Of a stretch of 64,000 nt of DNA, positions 1 through 11,277 are shown piece after piece. The stretch lies in NCBI GenBank assembly GCA_004153385.1, contig SDAL01000001.1, positions 434,001 to 498,000 of the forward strand, given 5' to 3'. The notes below the pieces were generated by a model. That model searched no databases and was not told the DNA's origin. It saw only the letters and a program-made list of their open reading frames with translations. The stretch's first letter is position 1. Each line of letters opens with the position of its first letter. This DNA comes from Paracoccaceae bacterium. GTDB taxonomy: Bacteria > Pseudomonadota > Alphaproteobacteria > Rhodobacterales > Rhodobacteraceae. Position numbers and translations under genes: made by a program.

Positions 1-148
1 GCGCGTAGAAATCGTCCATATAGCTTTGCATCCGAACCATGTCGCCATTGTTCACGGTGGCCACAGTGATGTTCGTCTCGGCGCTTGCAGCGGTTGCAAG
101 CGCGCCCAAAGCACAGGCCCCCATGAGGGCACGGATCGTCAAAGTCAT
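1..148 (-). CDS. Polyol/sugar ABC transporter substrate-binding protein, N-terminal part (runs off the window)
   Basis: Only the first 49 codons are present. They start at an ATG preceded by a strong GGGAGGAA ribosome binding site. The N-terminus has a classical signal peptide of about 23 residues ending in ASA, so the product would be periplasmic. The mature start (ETNITVATVNNGDMVRMQ) resembles the sorbitol/mannitol-binding SmoE family, which delivers polyols to an ABC permease. The SorC-type regulator and HAD phosphatase just upstream on the same strand fit a smo/mtl-type polyol cluster continuing to the left of the window. Family assignment rests on this short stretch and on context. Confidence 0.6.
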   Translation of the reverse strand, partial: MTLTIRALMGACALGALATAASAETNITVATVNNGDMVRMQSYMDDFYA

Positions 149-321
149 GAATTCCTCCCAAAATTCGACGGGCGAGCAAATACCCACCATACGGGCAAAT
201 GCTCATACTTTCGACAGAAAGTCAACTCGGAACTTTTTGTTAATCATCATCGCGGCGCAAAAAAGTATCTTTGCAGGCGGGCGCGAAGGCATGGTTGTAA
301 TCGGCAAGAGGCACGCAAACG

Positions 322-352
322 CCATGCGTGACGGGGGCGCCGTCACGCATGG
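322..352. other. Perfect 13-bp inverted repeat between the SorC regulator and the binding-protein gene
   Basis: CCATGCGTGACGG and its exact reverse complement flank a 5-base loop (GGGCG). No run of T follows on either strand, so it is not a classical intrinsic terminator. It lies about 85 bases beyond the regulator stop codon and about 170 bases before the binding-protein start. It could be a transcript-end or stabilising hairpin, or an operator for the SorC regulator. Confidence 0.5.
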
Positions 353-436
353 TAGGCTCGATAGAAACCCTAGATCATTAAGATTGCGAAAATATGGCCT
401 CGCACATCTTGGCAGACGCGCGGGGGCCAGAGGGCG

Positions 437-1399
437 TCAAAGGGCCAGAAGTGCGCGCGCCGTGTGTTCTTCGGTCATCAGGTGATCGATCAGATGTCCG
501 CGCAAGGCCGCGTGCAATGCGGGCAGTTTCTTAGTGCCAGCCCCCGCACAATAAAGCGGCATATTTGGGATGGGGACCCGGACCCCCACGATCCTGCGGC
601 TCATCTCGTGATCAAGATAGCGTCCGTTTTCGTCAAACGCATGGCCGCCGATCTCGCCCACCGCACCGGCGGCAACCCAGTCTTTATGCTCTTGCGGGGT
701 GATGAACCCGTCCACCAGCAAAGGCGCGTCTGCCCCCATCTGGCCAATGCCCACCACCGCCAGATCAGCGGATTCTGCCAAGGCGATCGACGCTTTCACA
801 TGGGTCAGGCTGCGATAGAGACCGCGCTCTTCCACGCTGGCGGCGACCACGGGGATGGCCATCGGAAAATGCGGCGCGGAAATCTTCTCGGCCAGCCGCA
901 CAATGACCTCGTAGAGCGAGGCCGACCCGTCAGGGGCAACATTGCCGATCAATGAAACCAGCTTGTGGCGGTTGCCCGCCACGCGTTGCATATGCTCCAC
1001 CATCATGCGCAGGGTCCGCCCTGTGCCAAGTGCGACCGTGCGCGGTGTCGGATCGGAAAAGATCTGCTCCAGAACCGGCGCGGCCACGGGGGCAAGGGCG
1101 GCATTGGGGTCGGTTCCCTCGGGCAGCGCAGGCGCCACCCGAACGCTTGCCAGACCGAAGCGGCTGGACAGCGCACGTTCCAGCTCCAGACAATCAGCGA
1201 TCGGATGATCGATGCGCACGCGGATCAACCCCTCGGCAGAGGCGCGCGCCACGAGGCGCTGTGCGCGCTGGCGCGATATGCCCAGCTCTTGGGCGATCTG
1301 GTCTTGGGTCAGGCCGCCCACGAAAGACAGCCACGCCGCGCGCGCCGACAGATCACGGGTCTGGGCCTCTGTTTCGTTCGTTCTGTCGTTGGGGGTCAT
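437..1399 (-). CDS. SorC/DeoR-type sugar-binding transcriptional regulator (SmoC-like)
   Basis: This 320-residue protein has the SorC-family layout. An N-terminal helix-turn-helix covers roughly residues 29-60 (LTQDQIAQELGISRQRAQRL), and a long C-terminal sugar-phosphate-binding domain follows, containing the GTGRT and GxGxM-type loops of the family (ALGTGRTLRMM, VVGIGQMG). Such proteins are usually controlled by a phosphorylated sugar or polyol and regulate the adjacent catabolic operon. Its ATG overlaps the stop codon of the upstream HAD gene (ATGA), so the two are translationally coupled. A polyol binding-protein gene lies downstream on the same strand, so a role in polyol uptake is likely. 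The exact inducer cannot be read from the sequence. Confidence 0.85.
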   Translation of the reverse strand: MTPNDRTNETEAQTRDLSARAAWLSFVGGLTQDQIAQELGISRQRAQRLVARASAEGLIRVRIDHPIADCLELERALSSRFGLASVRVAPALPEGTDPNAALAPVAAPVLEQIFSDPTPRTVALGTGRTLRMMVEHMQRVAGNRHKLVSLIGNVAPDGSASLYEVIVRLAEKISAPHFPMAIPVVAASVEERGLYRSLTHVKASIALAESADLAVVGIGQMGADAPLLVDGFITPQEHKDWVAAGAVGEIGGHAFDENGRYLDHEMSRRIVGVRVPIPNMPLYCAGAGTKKLPALHAALRGHLIDHLMTEEHTARALLAL

Positions 1400-2091
1400 C
1401 GGGCGCGGTCCTTGGTTTGGGCTGGCGGTGTTAGCCCGGCAAGACGCGCGGGGAAATCTGCGAAACTATCGAAACTGAGTGCCGCGCCCCCCGTACGGTC
1501 CGGCCCGTTTGTCAGTTGCGACAGATGGCTGCCGCCGGTGAAACGCCACACGGGCATGCCTGCAGCTTGCGCGGCCATGATGCCTGCGATGGAATCTTCG
1601 ATCACCAGACAATGCTGTGGCGGGATAGCGTATCGCGCGGCCACATGCAAAAACAGATCGGGGGCCGGCTTGCCTCTGGCCACTTCCGAGGCCGTCGAGG
1701 TGCGACCCGAAAACAGATCCGCGAGACCGGTGATGTCAAGCGAGCGGGCCAGCCGTGGCGGGCTTGACGATGTCGCAAGATGATAGGGCAGTTCAAGCGC
1801 CCCCAAAGCTGCGTGGATATGGGGCATGGGCCGCAGATCGGTTTGGAACGTATCTATCAGGCGGGTGCGATAGCTGTCTTCGAAACCGCGGGGAAGTTTC
1901 ACGCCGAAGGCCGTGCGAATATGGTCGCGCACCGTGGGAAACGAGCGGCCAAGGAAATGCTGCGCGACATAGCCGGCATCAATCGCCACATCATGCCGGG
2001 CCAGATCATCGATCAGTATTCGCGCTGAAATCACCTCGGAATCGATCAAGACCCCGTCGCAATCGAATATGACCAACCGCACCTGTGACAT
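1396..2091 (-). CDS. HAD-superfamily phosphatase, beta-phosphoglucomutase-like
   Basis: The 231-residue protein has all four HAD motifs. Motif I is DCDGVLIDSE near residues 10-18 with the nucleophilic Asp. Motif II is the TSSS segment. Motif III is the Lys in RGKPAPD. Motif IV is the acidic pair in VIEDSIAGIMAA. The helical cap between motifs I and II places it with small sugar-phosphate phosphatases and beta-phosphoglucomutases. It overlaps the SorC regulator by four bases and is the first gene of that unit, which suggests it dephosphorylates or scavenges a sugar/polyol phosphate. The substrate is unknown. The start is preceded by a GGGTGG-like ribosome binding site. Confidence 0.85.
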   Translation of the reverse strand: MSQVRLVIFDCDGVLIDSEVISARILIDDLARHDVAIDAGYVAQHFLGRSFPTVRDHIRTAFGVKLPRGFEDSYRTRLIDTFQTDLRPMPHIHAALGALELPYHLATSSSPPRLARSLDITGLADLFSGRTSTASEVARGKPAPDLFLHVAARYAIPPQHCLVIEDSIAGIMAAQAAGMPVWRFTGGSHLSQLTNGPDRTGGAALSFDSFADFPARLAGLTPPAQTKDRAR

Positions 2092-2127
2092 GAACCACCC
2101 CGCCCTTACCTGTCTTGCGCGGCGGGT

Positions 2128-2330
2128 TTAGCTGATTGTCGTTGGCGATGCCACATCATTGACCGGCGGCGCTAACGCCTCAAATGGCTTTGTGGCATAA
2201 TAAAAGCCGCCCCCCACCAGCGCTGCCAGACCCGCCGCCGCGAAGGCGGTATGTCACGTCATCGGCTAACGTGGCCAGATCCGCCATATGTAGGACCACC
2301 ACACCGTCTGGCGCGGGGCGTGGTGGTGGC
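2128..2330 (-). pseudogene. Possible frameshifted small membrane-protein gene
   Basis: Between the HAD gene and the first TRAP binding protein, the minus strand reads as two protein-like segments in different frames. One contains DGVVVLHMADLATLADDVT. The other, a hydrophobic tail AAGLAALVGGGFYYATKPFE, ends at a TAA at 2128-2130. Together they look like one small protein with a single membrane segment broken by a frameshift, but no family was recognised. It could equally be non-coding sequence with chance codon bias. Confidence 0.25.
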
Positions 2331-2363
2331 ACGATCCGTCATCGCGGTGGGGGTGTGATGGAT

Positions 2364-3539
<1,176 letters not shown>

Positions 3540-3613
3540 TTAGCGGGCAATCGGGTCCTGTCTAGCCTGAGAATGTTACGAGATTGCGTTTGTGATGCGC
3601 CAAGGGCAATAAA

Positions 3614-3639
3614 AAAACCGAGCCATGCGGCCCGGTTTT
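3614..3639 (-). terminator. Intrinsic terminator after TRAP binding-protein copy B
   Basis: On the minus strand a stem AAAACCGGGCC / GGCTCGGTTTT with a short CAT-type loop is followed by a T-rich tail (GGTTTTTTTATTG). It sits 38 bases past the stop codon of copy B and about 145 bases before the start of copy A, so the two paralogues are probably transcribed separately. Confidence 0.8.
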
Positions 3640-3676
3640 AATGGTTTGTTTATCTTTATGCCGAAGCCGGGTGAGC

Positions 3677-4801
<1,125 letters not shown>

Positions 4802-5006
4802 TTAAATTTCTGTCAGCGAACCTCGCAGGGTGTGCGTGGTCTGTCCAGCCCTTCGGGCGCAATTAAGTTGTGTGAGTTGTCTCTGGCGCGATATTTTCGA
4901 AGGAATTAAGAAAATTAATATACTGGATGTATTGCAAGCTTTGGCGGTCGGCCGCGCGTGTTCATGCGCTGACCCCGCAAGCGAGCGGCTGTTCGGTAAT
5001 TATGCG

Positions 5007-5837
5007 TCAGGTTTTGGTGTTATGGGGCAGATCGATCCGGGCCACCTGATCCGATATCGGATCGATCACCGGAGGGTGGCTTTCTTCGGCGTGATCTTCC
5101 GGATTGCCCAAATCCATCCACTCGCCATTTTTGAAAATTTCAAGCGCGCCGAATTTGGCCTTGTAGCCCATCTTTTTCGACCCCGGAACCCAATAGCCCA
5201 GATAGACATAAGGTAGCCCCGCTTTTCGGGCGATCTCGATATGATCGAGAATAAGGTAGGTGCCAAGGCTGTCTTTGATGCGGTCTGGGTCATAAAACGA
5301 GTAAACCATCGATAACCCGTCATCCAGAACATCTGTCAGGCATACGGCGGTCAGGTCCAGCCCTTGATCCATCGGCTTGGTTTCATCGCGATATTCGATC
5401 ACCCGCGATTTGATCGGGGTTTCTTCCACCATGGCTGCAAATTCGAAAATATCCATATCCGCCATGCCACCCGTGGCGTGACGGCTGTCCAGATAGCGGC
5501 GAAACAGGGTGAACTGTTCTTCGGTCGCCCACGGGCTGGTGGCTGTGCGTTGCAGCGACAGATTGCGCTTTTGAACCCGTTTTTGGGTGCGTGTAGGCGC
5601 AAAGTCGGCAACCCTGATACGGGCAGACAGGCACGCGCGGCATTCTGCACACGAGGGCCGGTAGAGCACATTTTGCGACCGCCTGAACCCCTGACGCGAC
5701 AGGGCGTTGTTCAACTTCTCCGCAGCGTCGCCTTGAAGGGCGGTGAACAGCTTACGTTCCGACCTGCCCTCCAGATAGGGGCAGGGCTGGGGCGCAGTCA
5801 CATAGAACTGTGGAGCGAGTGGAAGTGAATGACGCAT
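5007..5837 (-). CDS. bpt: Aspartate/glutamate leucyltransferase (bacterial protein transferase)
   Basis: The 276-residue product has the ATE N-terminal region ([23 protein letters not shown]), then the Cys-rich [14 protein letters not shown] segment and a C-terminal acyltransferase domain ending in the [18 protein letters not shown] block. Bpt moves leucine from Leu-tRNA to proteins with N-terminal Asp or Glu, marking them for ClpS/ClpAP degradation by the N-end rule. It is cytosolic. Length and motifs match full-length alphaproteobacterial homologues. It appears to be a single-gene unit. Confidence 0.93.
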   Translation of the reverse strand: MRHSLPLAPQFYVTAPQPCPYLEGRSERKLFTALQGDAAEKLNNALSRQGFRRSQNVLYRPSCAECRACLSARIRVADFAPTRTQKRVQKRNLSLQRTATSPWATEEQFTLFRRYLDSRHATGGMADMDIFEFAAMVEETPIKSRVIEYRDETKPMDQGLDLTAVCLTDVLDDGLSMVYSFYDPDRIKDSLGTYLILDHIEIARKAGLPYVYLGYWVPGSKKMGYKAKFGALEIFKNGEWMDLGNPEDHAEESHPPVIDPISDQVARIDLPHNTKT

Positions 5838-5935
5838 GACGGTTCGTCTTTGCTGAGAGGACGCGAGGGGAGGCTAGCAAGTTCGGTCGGGCACGCCAAG
5901 GGCTGTTTAAGGCGGCATTGATTAAAAACATGTAA

Positions 5936-5965
5936 GCCCCCCGGCTTTTTTCAAGCCGAGGGGCG
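5936..5965. terminator. Hairpin terminator between the DUF2852 gene and bpt
   Basis: A GC-rich stem (GCCCCCCGGCTT paired with AAGCCGAGGGGC) is followed within a few bases by T-rich sequence on both strands (GTTTTT on plus, TGTTTTT on minus). It lies 38 bases beyond the DUF2852 stop codon, so it most likely ends that minus-strand transcript. Confidence 0.6.
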
Positions 5966-6003
5966 ATGTTTTTAGAAAACTTGTTGAATTGCGGATTTGC
6001 AGA

Positions 6004-6471
6004 TCAGTCTGCCTGCGGGCGGTGTTGTTGCGGCGCGTCGGTCTGGGATGCCTGCGTGTCGGCATCGTTTTCGGCCTCGGCACCGCGATCCTTCATGTAT
6101 TGATCGAACTCCGCCTTGTCGCGAGCGGCGCGCAAACGGTGCAGGAAGCTCTCGAAATCATCCTGCTCGCGCTCCAGACGCGCGATCGTATCCGCTTTAT
6201 ACGCATCAAAGGCCGAATTGCCTGACGAGCGCGTCATACGCATTCCGAAACGGGCGCCACATTTGCTGGTTTGCGCAAATGCGGGGCGGTTCTTGCGGAA
6301 GCGTTTTGTCACCAGCACAAACACAAGGGCTGCAAACCCTAACGGGCCTGCCACGAAAAAGCTGACGATAATCAGCGCGATCCACGAAATCGGGCCGCGC
6401 TCGTCCATCCAGTCAATCGCCCGGCGCACCGGGCCGGACTGAACGGGGGATTGGGCATCAATGAAGGACAT
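6004..6471 (-). CDS. DUF2852 domain-containing membrane protein
   Basis: The 155-residue protein has one strong hydrophobic segment at about residues 27-52 (ISWIALIIVSFFVAGPLGFAALVF), followed by a basic, then charged helical tail with a DUF2852-like pattern (FGMRMTRSSGNSAFDAYKADTIARLEREQ). It is probably anchored in the inner membrane with a cytosolic C-terminus. DUF2852 proteins are widespread in alphaproteobacteria and have no established function. The acidic, Gln-rich C-terminus looks disordered. It is probably monocistronic, since hairpins or spacers lie on both sides. Confidence 0.8.
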   Translation of the reverse strand: MSFIDAQSPVQSGPVRRAIDWMDERGPISWIALIIVSFFVAGPLGFAALVFVLVTKRFRKNRPAFAQTSKCGARFGMRMTRSSGNSAFDAYKADTIARLEREQDDFESFLHRLRAARDKAEFDQYMKDRGAEAENDADTQASQTDAPQQHRPQAD

Positions 6472-6643
6472 TCTGGTCTCCGGGGTTGGGTATGTTAACT
6501 TCTTTTACATACCAGATGTGGTCCTTGAAAGCGCACCTTGCAAGAGGTGATGTGACTCTTTTTTACATATAAATCTACCGTTCAATCTTCAGGCTTAAAA
6601 GTGAAGCGCAATCAACAGATTATAATATTTTGAAGCGTAAAAA

Positions 6644-6946
6644 TTATTTTCGCTTGCGCCGTCCGCCGCTGCTGCGGGCGTGAAACTCGGGCGGGCGTTT
6701 GGCGATCCATCCCAGAAACGGGGCCAGCGCGGGATGCGCGCGCAGGGCCTCGGGTGTATTCAGATCGCGCGCGAGTTCCGCCTCGCTAAAGGTCTTGTGG
6801 ATCTCGTTATGGCAAATCTGGTGCAATCGCACGGTGGCCCCGTGCTTGCCGCCTTTCAGCTTGGGGGTCAGATGATGCAGGCTTTGGCGTGCGTGCGACG
6901 GGATCGGGCGCAAACACAGCGGGCATATCGGATCATCGGTGCTCAT
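6644..6946 (-). CDS. Small HNH endonuclease-family protein
   Basis: From the ATG at 6944-6946 the product is 100 residues: MSTDDPICPLCLRPIP, then HHLTPKLKGGKHGATVRLHQICHNEIH, and a Lys/Arg-rich tail. Two Cys pairs (CPLC and the later IC) and the HH...N...H pattern fit a compact HNH (His-Me finger) nuclease with a structural zinc. Reading frames that extend further upstream run into the divergent glnE and lack HNH features. Such small HNH proteins are common beside glnE in relatives, but their physiological substrate is unknown. Confidence 0.75.
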   Translation of the reverse strand: MSTDDPICPLCLRPIPSHARQSLHHLTPKLKGGKHGATVRLHQICHNEIHKTFSEAELARDLNTPEALRAHPALAPFLGWIAKRPPEFHARSSGGRRKRK

Positions 6947-7074
6947 ACGCGATAAGACTGTGGCGCAAGCGGGCGTGGTCAAGTGGTGCCCCCCGAAATC
7001 AGGCATGCCGCAATCACGGCGCGGCGTGCAATTGTGGCGTTGACCTGAGAAGGGCGGGCGGTCATCTTCGGCGC

Positions 7075-9849
7075 ATGAAATTTGCATCCCGCCTGACCCG
7101 AAGCCCCCTTCCGTTTGACCGTGACCGTGGCGCTGAAATCGCAACCCTGTTTGACGACCAGCCCCCCGAACTGCGCACCCTTCTGGCGGGCACCGCCGGA
7201 TGCAGTCCCTATCTGGGCGGGTTGATCGTGCGGGAGCAGGACTGGCTGCGTGCTGCGGTTGATCAATCGCCCGAGGCGGCATTCGCACGCGAGATGGACC
7301 GGCTGCGCCCGTTGGAGCTTGGGGAACTGGCGGTGGAGTTGCGCCGTGCCAAACGGCGGGTTGCGCTACTTGCGGGGCTGGCTGATCTGGGTGGCGTGTG
7401 GCGGCTTGAGGACGTGACACGCGCGCTTAGCGATTTTGCCGATCTTGCGGTCGATCTGGCGGCCACGCGTCTGGTGGGCGATGAAATCCGCCGTGGCAAG
7501 ATCCCGGGCGCCCAACCGGAAGATGCTGAAACCGCCTGCGGGATGGTGGCCTTGGCGATGGGGAAAATGGGCGCGGGGGAGTTGAACTATTCGTCTGATA
7601 TCGACCTGATCTGCCTTTTCGACCAGTCGCGCTTTGATGCGGATGGCGCGATGGAGGCCCGCGTGGCCTTTGTCCGCGCGACGCGCAAAATGGCCCAGAT
7701 GTTGTCTGATATCACCGACGAGGGCTATGTATTCCGCACCGATCTGCGATTGCGCCCCGATGCGGCGGCCACGCCTGTGTGTATGTCGATGGCCTCGGCG
7801 GAGTTGTATTACGAGGCCGAGGGCCGCACCTGGGAACGCGCCGCCTACATCAAGGCACGGCCCGCTGGCGGGGACATTGCCGCCGGCGCGGCGTTTCTGG
7901 AACGCCTGCGCCCCTTCGTATGGCGCAGGCATCTGGATTTCGCAGCCATCGAGGATGCCTATGACATGCGGCTGAAAATCCGTGATCACAAGGGGCTGAA
8001 CGGACCGCTTAAAGTGCCCGGCCATAATATAAAGCTGGGTCCGGGGGGCATTCGCGAGATCGAGTTTTTCACCCAGACGCGTCAGTTGATTGCAGGGGGG
8101 CGCGATCCGGATTTACGTGACCCGACCACCGTGGGCGGGCTTGCAGCTTTGGCGCAAAAGGGCTGGATACCCGATGATGTCTCCACCTCGCTTGCCGAGC
8201 ATTACCGCGCCCACCGCGAGATCGAGCATCGCTTGCAGATGGTGAATGATACCCAGACCCAAAGCCTGCCTACCCAGAGCGAGGGGCTGGCGCGTATTGC
8301 TGCGATGATGGGCGAGGCTGACGCGACCGGTTGGGCTGACGCGCTCAAGGCCCGCCTGACAGAGGTTGAAACATTGACGGGGGCGTTTTTTGCCCCAAAC
8401 CCCGCGCAGCCCAGACCGCAGATATCACCCGAGGCCCAAGCAATCGTTGATCGCTGGACCAGCTATGCCTGCCTGAAATCGGATCGTGCACGGGTGATTT
8501 TTGCCCGTCTTGAACCCGATATCCTGCAGCGGTTCCAGCGCGCCGCCCATTTCGAGGAAGCCTTGACGCAATTTGACGGTTTCCTGCGCGGCCTTCCCGC
8601 AGGCGTACAGTTGTTTTCGCTCTTCGAGGCCAATCCGCAGCTTATTGATCTGATTGTAGATATTTGCGCCACATCGCCTGCGCTCGCCGCGCATCTATCG
8701 CAAAACTCCGCGGTTCTTGACGCCGTTCTGGGGGGCAGTTTCTTTGCCGTGTGGCCCGGCAGTGCGGCCTTGGCCGAAACGCTGGAAGAGGTGCTCGATG
8801 CCGCAGACGATTACGAGGCAAAGCTGGATGCGACGCGGGGCTGGGCGCGCGAGTGGCGTTTCCGCATCGGTGTGCATCACCTGCGCGGTTTGATCGATGC
8901 TGCAGAAGCCGGCAAATATTACGCCGAGGTGGCGAATGTCGCGGTGCGCGGGCTTTGGCCCTGTGTCACGCAGGAATTCGCGTTGAAATATGGCCCTATG
9001 CCGGGGCGCGGCGCCTGTGTGCTGGCGATGGGGTCGCTGGGGGCGCAGCAGTTGAATGCGGGATCGGATCTGGATTTGCTGGTGATCTACGATCCGCAGG
9101 GGCAGGAGTATTCCGAAGGCCGTAAATCTTTGGCCTCCCGCAGCTATTATGCGCGTCTGACACAGGCGCTGATCACCGCGATTTCGGCCCAGATGCCGCA
9201 AGGCCGCCTCTACGAGGTGGATATGCGGCTGCGCCCGTCGGGCCGCCAAGGCCCTGTGGCCACCGCGATCACCAGTTTCGAGAGCTACCAGATGGAAGAG
9301 GCCTGGACATGGGAGCATCTGGCCCTGACCCGCGCACGACCCTTGGCAGGCCCGGCAGAATTGGCCGATGACATCGAGGCGTTGCGTCGTGATGTACTGG
9401 CGACGCGGGGCGGGGACGCGCGCGTTCTGCCTGATCTGGCCGATATGCGTGCGCGGATCTTTACTGCCAAAGCCACCGATAACCGTTGGGAGACGAAAAT
9501 CGGTCCCGGACGGTTGCAAGATATCGAACTTTTCGCGCAAAGCCTTGCACTTCGTGCCAATTCGGGGGCGCGGGCCGTATCGGCGCAGTTGCAGGCAGGC
9601 GCGCGCGCAGGTTTGATCGAGAAGCCCGATGTCGATGTGCTCGCCAGCGCGTACCGGTTTTTATGGCGCCTTCATGCCGGCGGGCGGTTGCTCACGGAAA
9701 AAACCCTCGATATGGAGCAGATCGGCGAAGGTGGACGGGCGTTTTTGCTGCGTGAAACCGATCAGCCGGATATTGCCGCGCAGCAGATCCGGCTTGAGCA
9801 GCTAACCGGTCAGGCCGCCGCGGTGATCGCGCGTGCCGTGGAGGGGTAA
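7075..9849 (+). CDS. glnE: Bifunctional glutamine synthetase adenylyltransferase/deadenylyltransferase
   Basis: GlnE adds AMP to, and removes it from, a Tyr of glutamine synthetase in response to PII and glutamine. From the ATG at 7075 it is 924 residues, typical for the family. Two nucleotidyltransferase domains are visible. The N-terminal (deadenylylating) one has GKMGAGELNYSSDIDLICLF near residue 165. The C-terminal (adenylylating) one has MGSLGAQQLNAGSDLDLLVIYD near residue 650. Each has the G-x-LN-xx-SD-D-L metal-binding motif, and helical linkers lie between and after. Its target GlnA and regulator GlnB are encoded at about 57.3-59.1 kb. The stop codon overlaps the next gene by one base (TAATG). 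Confidence 0.95.
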   Translation: MKFASRLTRSPLPFDRDRGAEIATLFDDQPPELRTLLAGTAGCSPYLGGLIVREQDWLRAAVDQSPEAAFAREMDRLRPLELGELAVELRRAKRRVALLAGLADLGGVWRLEDVTRALSDFADLAVDLAATRLVGDEIRRGKIPGAQPEDAETACGMVALAMGKMGAGELNYSSDIDLICLFDQSRFDADGAMEARVAFVRATRKMAQMLSDITDEGYVFRTDLRLRPDAAATPVCMSMASAELYYEAEGRTWERAAYIKARPAGGDIAAGAAFLERLRPFVWRRHLDFAAIEDAYDMRLKIRDHKGLNGPLKVPGHNIKLGPGGIREIEFFTQTRQLIAGGRDPDLRDPTTVGGLAALAQKGWIPDDVSTSLAEHYRAHREIEHRLQMVNDTQTQSLPTQSEGLARIAAMMGEADATGWADALKARLTEVETLTGAFFAPNPAQPRPQISPEAQAIVDRWTSYACLKSDRARVIFARLEPDILQRFQRAAHFEEALTQFDGFLRGLPAGVQLFSLFEANPQLIDLIVDICATSPALAAHLSQNSAVLDAVLGGSFFAVWPGSAALAETLEEVLDAADDYEAKLDATRGWAREWRFRIGVHHLRGLIDAAEAGKYYAEVANVAVRGLWPCVTQEFALKYGPMPGRGACVLAMGSLGAQQLNAGSDLDLLVIYDPQGQEYSEGRKSLASRSYYARLTQALITAISAQMPQGRLYEVDMRLRPSGRQGPVATAITSFESYQMEEAWTWEHLALTRARPLAGPAELADDIEALRRDVLATRGGDARVLPDLADMRARIFTAKATDNRWETKIGPGRLQDIELFAQSLALRANSGARAVSAQLQAGARAGLIEKPDVDVLASAYRFLWRLHAGGRLLTEKTLDMEQIGEGGRAFLLRETDQPDIAAQQIRLEQLTGQAAAVIARAVEG

Positions 9850-10142
9850 TGGGACGGCGGATGATGAATTTAAGTGATGCAGATCCAAAGGGGCTGATGC
9901 GTGAGAGTTTCCGCATTGATGGTATCGGGATGGCGGAATGCCGGTCGATTTTCATGGATTGGGCATTAAGCCTCGCGCCCGGAACGGACGAGAGAGAGGC
10001 CATGCGCGTTGTCATGGCACAGTATCAGGGGCCCGAAGATCACCCGATGACCCTCGTGCTGAGCGAAGGGCTGACCCGCGAGCCAGCCCCCCGCAAGCGC
10101 GCAGGCCGCACCGCGCGGCGTGCGCCGCGCACTGACAACTGA
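9849..10142 (+). CDS. Conserved small hypothetical protein coupled to glnE
   Basis: A 97-residue protein whose ATG overlaps the glnE stop codon, so translation is coupled. The core (FRIDGIGMAECRSIFMDWALSL, then DEREAMRVVMAQY and DHPMTLVLSEGL) looks like a compact folded domain. The C-terminal 20 residues are very basic (RKRAGRTARRAPR). Methionines at codons 5 and 6 are alternative starts. I do not recognise the family. Its position suggests a link to nitrogen control or simply co-expression with glnE. Confidence 0.75.
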   Translation: MGRRMMNLSDADPKGLMRESFRIDGIGMAECRSIFMDWALSLAPGTDEREAMRVVMAQYQGPEDHPMTLVLSEGLTREPAPRKRAGRTARRAPRTDN

Positions 10143-10419
10143 TGGCCTGATTTGGAGGGTCTGCGGGGCTGCTGATCGGGAAAGGCAGGCCTGCTGAGGC
10201 GCGTCACAAGATCCCAACCGGGTGGCGTGGAATATCTATGCGGCGATCCGAAAGACCGCGATAGCTGAAATATTGTTTTTCACGGCCGAAAGCAGGCCGG
10301 ATATTCAGGCGTTTTAATAACGAACCGGCATTATTACTCAGCGGATGCAAGGCCGCATGCGGGTTTTGATCAAACATGCGCCAGACGGTACGGACACTGG
10401 TATCTGAAACCTGAATGCA
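10143..10419. other. Intergenic stretch with no recognised feature
   Basis: The 277 bases between the small gene after glnE and the eda terminator hold no convincing reading frame on either strand and no recognisable RNA gene. A moderately AT-rich patch around 10300-10340 is the only compositional change. Confidence 0.5.
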
Positions 10420-10453
10420 AAAACGGGGCAGGCCGCATAGGCCCGCCCCGTTT
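10420..10453 (-). terminator. Intrinsic terminator of edd-eda
   Basis: The sequence AAACGGGGC-A-GGCC, a GCATA loop, then GGCC-C-GCCCCGTTT forms a long stem with one mismatch. Read on the minus strand it ends in GTTTTTGCATTC. It lies 23 bases past the eda stop codon. Confidence 0.85.
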
Positions 10454-10475
10454 GTGGTTTACAAAGCCGCTGGTA

Positions 10476-11117
10476 TCAGCGCGGCAGGGCCGCGGCCTCG
10501 CGCGCCAAAGCCTCGATCCCTGCCCAGTCACCGGCTTGTACCAGATTATCGGGGGCCACCCACGATCCGCCCGCGCAGATCACATTTGGCAGGCTCAGGT
10601 AATCAACGGCATTTTTGATGTTGATGCCGCCTGTGGGGCAGAATTTCATTTGCGGCAGCGGCCCGGAGAAATTCTTCAGCGCAGGCGCCCCGCCATTGGT
10701 TTCGGCGGGGAAAAACTTGACCATATCATACCCCAGTTCCAAAAGGCGCATGACCTCCGACGGGGTTGCTGTGCCCGGCAAAAGGGGCAGTTCTTCATCT
10801 GCGCAGGCCTTGAGCAGATCGCCGGTCACGCCGGGGGACACGCCGAATTTCGCGCCAGCCGCTTTGGCTGCTTTCACATCCTTGGGGGTCAGCAATGTGC
10901 CTGCGCCCACCACGCCGCCTTCCACATCGGCCATTGCGCGGATCGCGTCCAGCGCACAGTCGGAGCGCAGCGTGACTTCAAGCGCGGGCAGGCCCCCCTT
11001 GATAAGCGCTGTGGCAAGCGGCACCGCATGGGCGATCTCCTTGACCACGATCACCGGCACGATGGGGGCAAGCTCGCAAATCGCGCGGGCGGCTTTGGAT
11101 TGCTCTGCTGGGGTCAT
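10476..11117 (-). CDS. eda: 2-dehydro-3-deoxy-phosphogluconate (KDPG) aldolase
   Basis: The enzyme splits KDPG into pyruvate and glyceraldehyde-3-phosphate, the last step of the Entner-Doudoroff pathway. From the ATG at 11115-11117 it is 213 residues, the normal size. The catalytic Glu lies in LPALEVTLR, the Schiff-base Lys in YDMVKFFPAE, and the phosphate-binding loop in CPTGGI. The longer upstream frame is not family sequence. It lies 160 bases downstream of edd on the same strand and very probably shares its transcript and the operator upstream of edd. Confidence 0.95.
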   Translation of the reverse strand: MTPAEQSKAARAICELAPIVPVIVVKEIAHAVPLATALIKGGLPALEVTLRSDCALDAIRAMADVEGGVVGAGTLLTPKDVKAAKAAGAKFGVSPGVTGDLLKACADEELPLLPGTATPSEVMRLLELGYDMVKFFPAETNGGAPALKNFSGPLPQMKFCPTGGINIKNAVDYLSLPNVICAGGSWVAPDNLVQAGDWAGIEALAREAAALPR

Positions 11118-11277
11118 AAGGGTCCCTTTATTTTCAAACGTTTGGCGCCTGTGGCGCGGGTGGCAGATGCCGGCATGCGGGAGAGTTTCAGGAGTGCGAG
11201 TTGCGCTTGGCACGATGGTATTGCGCCTTGCGCGGTATCTTTATCCTTAAACGCCCCCCGCGCCATCCGGCGAAAAC

